Positions 4,425-7,385 of a DNA stretch of 7,385 nt are shown one piece after another. The notes beneath the pieces were generated by a model, which was given only the letters and a program-made list of their open reading frames with translations, was not told the origin of the DNA and searched no databases. The stretch is from NCBI GenBank assembly GCA_041477815.1, contig JBGOUV010000356.1, positions 1-7,385 on the forward strand, read 5' to 3'. Every line of letters starts with the position of its first letter. Position 1 is the stretch's first letter. A program made the translations under genes and the position numbers. Source of the stretch: JBGOUV01 sp041477815 (GTDB taxonomy: Bacteria > Acidobacteriota > Terriglobia > Bryobacterales > JACQDG01).

Positions 4425-7385
4425 ATGAAAGTACAATTCGCTACGTCTTACATCGCAGTACTATTGGCTTCCCTGGTCGTGGTGTACGCCCAGACTGACC
4501 AAGCCCGCCTCGCCGGCTCGGTCACGGACACCAGCGGCGCGATTATCCCCGGCGCCACTATCCAGGTGAAGAGCCAAAAAACCGGCCTCGAGCGCGTGGC
4601 CACCGCCAACGACCGGGGCTACTACGTCGTCACCAATCTATTGCCGGACCAGTACCATGTCATTGGCGAGGGTCAGGGCCTGGGCCCGACCGAATACACG
4701 GATATCGCCCTGGGCATCGGCCAGGAACGCATCCTCAACCTGATCCTGCAACCCGCCGCGCTCCAGCAGGAAGTGAACGTCTCCGGCGGCGAGCTGGTGG
4801 TGATCGACGTCAGCTCCGCCCGTATGGGCGTGAACGTCAGCGAGCGGGAAGTCAACCAGCTTCCTTTGAACGGACGCCAGATCTCCCAGCTTTATCTGCT
4901 CTCGCCCGGCGCCGTCAGCGCCGGCGGCGGCGCCTTCGACAATATCCGCTTCAGCGGCCGGTCCAACCAGGAAAACGCCATCCGCTTCGACGGCGTGGAA
5001 GGCACGGCCATCGTCGACTCTTCACCGGGCAACCTCAACGGCGAGATCTCCTCCTTCTTCCGCCTGCAGGCCAGCCTGGAGAACGTGCAGGAGTTCCGCG
5101 TCGAGTCCAGCAATTATCCGGCGGAGTACGGAACCGGGAGCGGCGGGCAGATCAGCATCGTCAGCAAGTCGGGATCGAACGCCTTTCACGGCTCCTTGTT
5201 CGAGTACCTGCGCAATGACCGCCTGGATGCCAGAAACTTCTTTGACGGCGCGCAGAAGTCGCCCCTGCGGCTCAACCAGCTCGGCGGATCGCTGGGCGGT
5301 CCGATCGTGAAGGAAAAGCTGTTCTTCTTCGGCAGCTTCGAGGGCCTGCGCCAGCGGGTGGGCGTGCCGTTTGTGGAGACGGTTCCCAGCGCCGCCGCCC
5401 GCGCGCGCGCCGTACCTTCCATCTTGCCGCTGCTGGCAGCCTTCCCCCAAGGCATCGCTCCCACCGACAACCCCGACTTCGACATGGCCACGCTCAGCAG
5501 CCCCCAACGCGTGAATGAAAACGCCGGCGGCCTCCGGCTCGATTACCGGCCCAGCAGCAAGTACATTCTGTACGCGAGGTACTTTCGCGATGCCGGCGAG
5601 TCCTTTCAGCCCCTGGGCGTCACCGGCAACGGCATCCGGGTCGCCGCGCTTCCGCAGAATGCAGTTTTGAACTTCCAGCAGCTCCTGTCCAACAGCCTCA
5701 TCCACGAGACCAAGTTCGGCCTCAACGCCTACAAGACCCGCGGGTATGGCTTCACGCCCCCGGTCCCCGGCGTGGACCTGTCGGCCGTATCCTTCAGCAT
5801 CACCGGCAGCATTGCGCTACCTGGGATCGGCGGCCAGGGCGGGTCAGCGGGCGTGGCCACCCCCGGCGGCCTGGTTCGCGCCAACAGCGCCACCAACGGC
5901 CGCGGCCAGCCCTACACCAACTACAGTCTTTCGTTCATCGACAGCCTGAGCTGGATTCACTGCGCGCACAACCTGAAGTTCGGCGCCGAAGTGCGGCCCA
6001 TCCGCATGTATACGGATCGCCTCGGCGGCACGACCTATAGCTTCTCCAACCTGAACGACTTTCTGGCCAATCGGCCGCTGCAGATTCAGTTCCTGGGCGA
6101 TGTCAGCGCCCCCAGCCCTTTCAACGGCGGCCAGAGCGGCAACCGCCTGGCCCAGCAGGAATACTACATCGGCTACGTCCAGGACGAATGGAAAATCCGC
6201 TCCAACCTCACCATGAGCTACGGGGTGCGCTACGAGTATTACTCCGTGCTACGTGAAGCCCGCAACCTCGCCGTGGTCATGGACACCGTGCGGGGCGGCC
6301 TGCTGCCCTCCGATACCCCGTTCTATCAGAGCTCGAAGCGCAACTTCGGCCCGCGTCTGGCGTTCAGCTGGTCTCCGGCCAGGTTCCACGACAAGACCGT
6401 CTTTCGTATCGGCTCCGGCTACTACTTCGGGCCGGGACAGACGGAGGACGAGATCCAGCCCATCGAAAGCGACCGCGTCAGCAGCACGCTGCCGGCCGGG
6501 GCGACCTACCCGATCAACCCCGCGGCCATCATCGCCGCCTACGACATCAACAGCCCCACCCTGCGGTTCCAGCCCCGCGCCTATGCGCCGGGCTACCGCC
6601 TCCCCGAGCGGATTCTTTCCTACACCGCTTCGGTGCAACAGCATATGCCCGGCGATGCCGTTCTGACCGTGGCCTATGTGGGGAGCCAAGGCCGCAACCT
6701 GTTCCTGCGCAGCATCACCAACAAGATCGTGGGCGTGGCCACCAACCCGGCCACCGGCGCGGCCGTCATCACCAGGGAGTTCGGCGACCGCTTCGCGGAG
6801 GTGGACATTAAAACCAGCGGCGGCAGCGATCATTACGACTCTCTGCAAACCACGTTGAACCGCCGCTTCAGCAAAGGCTTCACCCTGGGCGCCCAGTGGA
6901 CCTGGAGTCACAGCATTGGTAATACCGGTGGGTCGAATGAGGCCCGCACCGCCCACAACCCCTACGATTTCCGCGCCGACCACGGCAACAATAACTTCGA
7001 CGTTCGCCACAGCTTCAACCTGACCGGCCTCTACGAGCTGCCGTTCGGCAAAGGCGGTGCCATGCGCCACCTGATCGGCGGCTGGCAGGTGGGCGGCGTG
7101 GTCAACGCCCGGGCCGGCTTACCTATCGAGGTCCTCCTCACGCGTCCCGATGTGGCCTACCGCGACACCCGCACCGGCGCCATCGTGAGCAATCCGGTTT
7201 TGGCCGGCGGGGTCCCGGTCACCACCGCCATCATCAATACCCCCGGCGGCGGCGCCACCCGCAACATCCGTCGGCCGGACCTGGTCGCGGGCGTCAACCC
7301 GTACTTGACCGGCTCCGACAAGACCCGCTTCCTGAACCCGGCTGCCTTTTCCATGCCGGCCCCGGGAACGTTCGGTAACCTGGCC
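4425..7385 (+). CDS. Oar-like TonB-dependent-receptor-type outer-membrane protein with carboxypeptidase-regulatory-like domain (3' end outside window)
   Basis: The first 987 residues of a large outer-membrane protein are visible, with no stop before the edge; relatives usually run somewhat beyond 1000 residues, so perhaps 100-250 are missing. A signal peptide spans about 1-23 (cleavage after VVYAQ). A carboxypeptidase-regulatory-like Ig-type domain covers about 28-110, with GSVTDTSGAIIPGATIQVKS and DRGYYVVTNLLPDQYHV. A plug-like region covers about 115-250, with VNQLPLNGRQISQLYLLSPG (144-162), FSGRSNQENAIRFDGVEG and VQEFRVESSNYPAEYGTGSGGQISIVSKSG. The barrel begins at FHGSLFEYLRND (254-265) and continues with aromatic strands such as YYIGYVQDEWKI and the GGWQVGGVVNARAGLPI segment. 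Such proteins bind and may import large ligands or act in surface and secretion roles; the substrate is unknown here. ATG 4425-4427 gives a compact signal peptide. An in-frame ATG at 4374-4376 would add 17 residues. The gene is divergent from the metal operon and may not be functionally linked to it. Confidence 0.9.
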   Translation, partial: MKVQFATSYIAVLLASLVVVYAQTDQARLAGSVTDTSGAIIPGATIQVKSQKTGLERVATANDRGYYVVTNLLPDQYHVIGEGQGLGPTEYTDIALGIGQERILNLILQPAALQQEVNVSGGELVVIDVSSARMGVNVSEREVNQLPLNGRQISQLYLLSPGAVSAGGGAFDNIRFSGRSNQENAIRFDGVEGTAIVDSSPGNLNGEISSFFRLQASLENVQEFRVESSNYPAEYGTGSGGQISIVSKSGSNAFHGSLFEYLRNDRLDARNFFDGAQKSPLRLNQLGGSLGGPIVKEKLFFFGSFEGLRQRVGVPFVETVPSAAARARAVPSILPLLAAFPQGIAPTDNPDFDMATLSSPQRVNENAGGLRLDYRPSSKYILYARYFRDAGESFQPLGVTGNGIRVAALPQNAVLNFQQLLSNSLIHETKFGLNAYKTRGYGFTPPVPGVDLSAVSFSITGSIALPGIGGQGGSAGVATPGGLVRANSATNGRGQPYTNYSLSFIDSLSWIHCAHNLKFGAEVRPIRMYTDRLGGTTYSFSNLNDFLANRPLQIQFLGDVSAPSPFNGGQSGNRLAQQEYYIGYVQDEWKIRSNLTMSYGVRYEYYSVLREARNLAVVMDTVRGGLLPSDTPFYQSSKRNFGPRLAFSWSPARFHDKTVFRIGSGYYFGPGQTEDEIQPIESDRVSSTLPAGATYPINPAAIIAAYDINSPTLRFQPRAYAPGYRLPERILSYTASVQQHMPGDAVLTVAYVGSQGRNLFLRSITNKIVGVATNPATGAAVITREFGDRFAEVDIKTSGGSDHYDSLQTTLNRRFSKGFTLGAQWTWSHSIGNTGGSNEARTAHNPYDFRADHGNNNFDVRHSFNLTGLYELPFGKGGAMRHLIGGWQVGGVVNARAGLPIEVLLTRPDVAYRDTRTGAIVSNPVLAGGVPVTTAIINTPGGGATRNIRRPDLVAGVNPYLTGSDKTRFLNPAAFSMPAPGTFGNLA

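Noticed and set aside
5022..5705. A 227-codon minus-strand frame inside the receptor gene, and a similar 273-codon one at 6249-7070
   Set aside because: Both are antisense to a continuous Oar-like reading frame with conserved motifs and have no domain signal; long antisense frames are expected in GC-rich genes.

Overview
The window is GC-rich bacterial DNA with two divergent transcription units around a 344-base intergenic gap (4081-4424). An Oar-like TonB-dependent outer-membrane protein with an N-terminal carboxypeptidase-regulatory-like domain is a type that is greatly expanded in Acidobacteriota. The REP-like repeat at 1083-1154 also looks like ones I associate with Solibacter/Bryobacterales-type genomes. 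An acidobacterium is therefore my best guess, but it is an inference from protein style and not a phylogenetic result. The cell is in any case Gram-negative in envelope, because two outer-membrane beta-barrel proteins are encoded.

Minus strand, read from 4080 down to 1, holds a compact set of four metal-transport genes. (1) A 401-residue outer-membrane porin-like protein has a signal peptide, a short coiled coil and a C-terminal aromatic strand. (2) A 305-residue periplasmic metal-binding protein of the ZnuA/TroA class overlaps the porin gene by 20 bases. (3) A 280-residue ABC-3 family (ZnuB/MntB-like) membrane permease is coupled to it by a 4-base ATGA overlap. (4) After 76 bases filled mostly by an inverted-repeat pair comes a P1B-type heavy-metal ATPase. 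It carries a TPC metal-site motif and runs off the left edge just after the HP motif begins. The layout suggests one operon moving a transition metal across the outer membrane, the periplasm and the inner membrane. No ABC nucleotide-binding subunit lies between or beside the binding protein and the permease in this window. The metal cannot be read from sequence alone. Zn or Mn is usual for the ABC family, and the TPC motif points to the poorly known P1B-5 group, for which Ni/Fe has been reported.

Plus strand, 4425 to the right edge, holds the first 987 residues of an Oar-like TonB-dependent-receptor-type protein. Its stop codon lies beyond the window.

Non-coding content includes a REP-like inverted pair (1083-1154) that supplies the permease stop codon and sits just upstream of the P-type ATPase start. 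It also includes an imperfect stem-loop made of TTCGCG/ATTCG-type units (4216-4262) in the divergent gap, a small GC-rich double hairpin in the porin leader side of that gap, and a few short candidate operator motifs. I see no RNA genes, CRISPR array, insertion sequence or attachment site.
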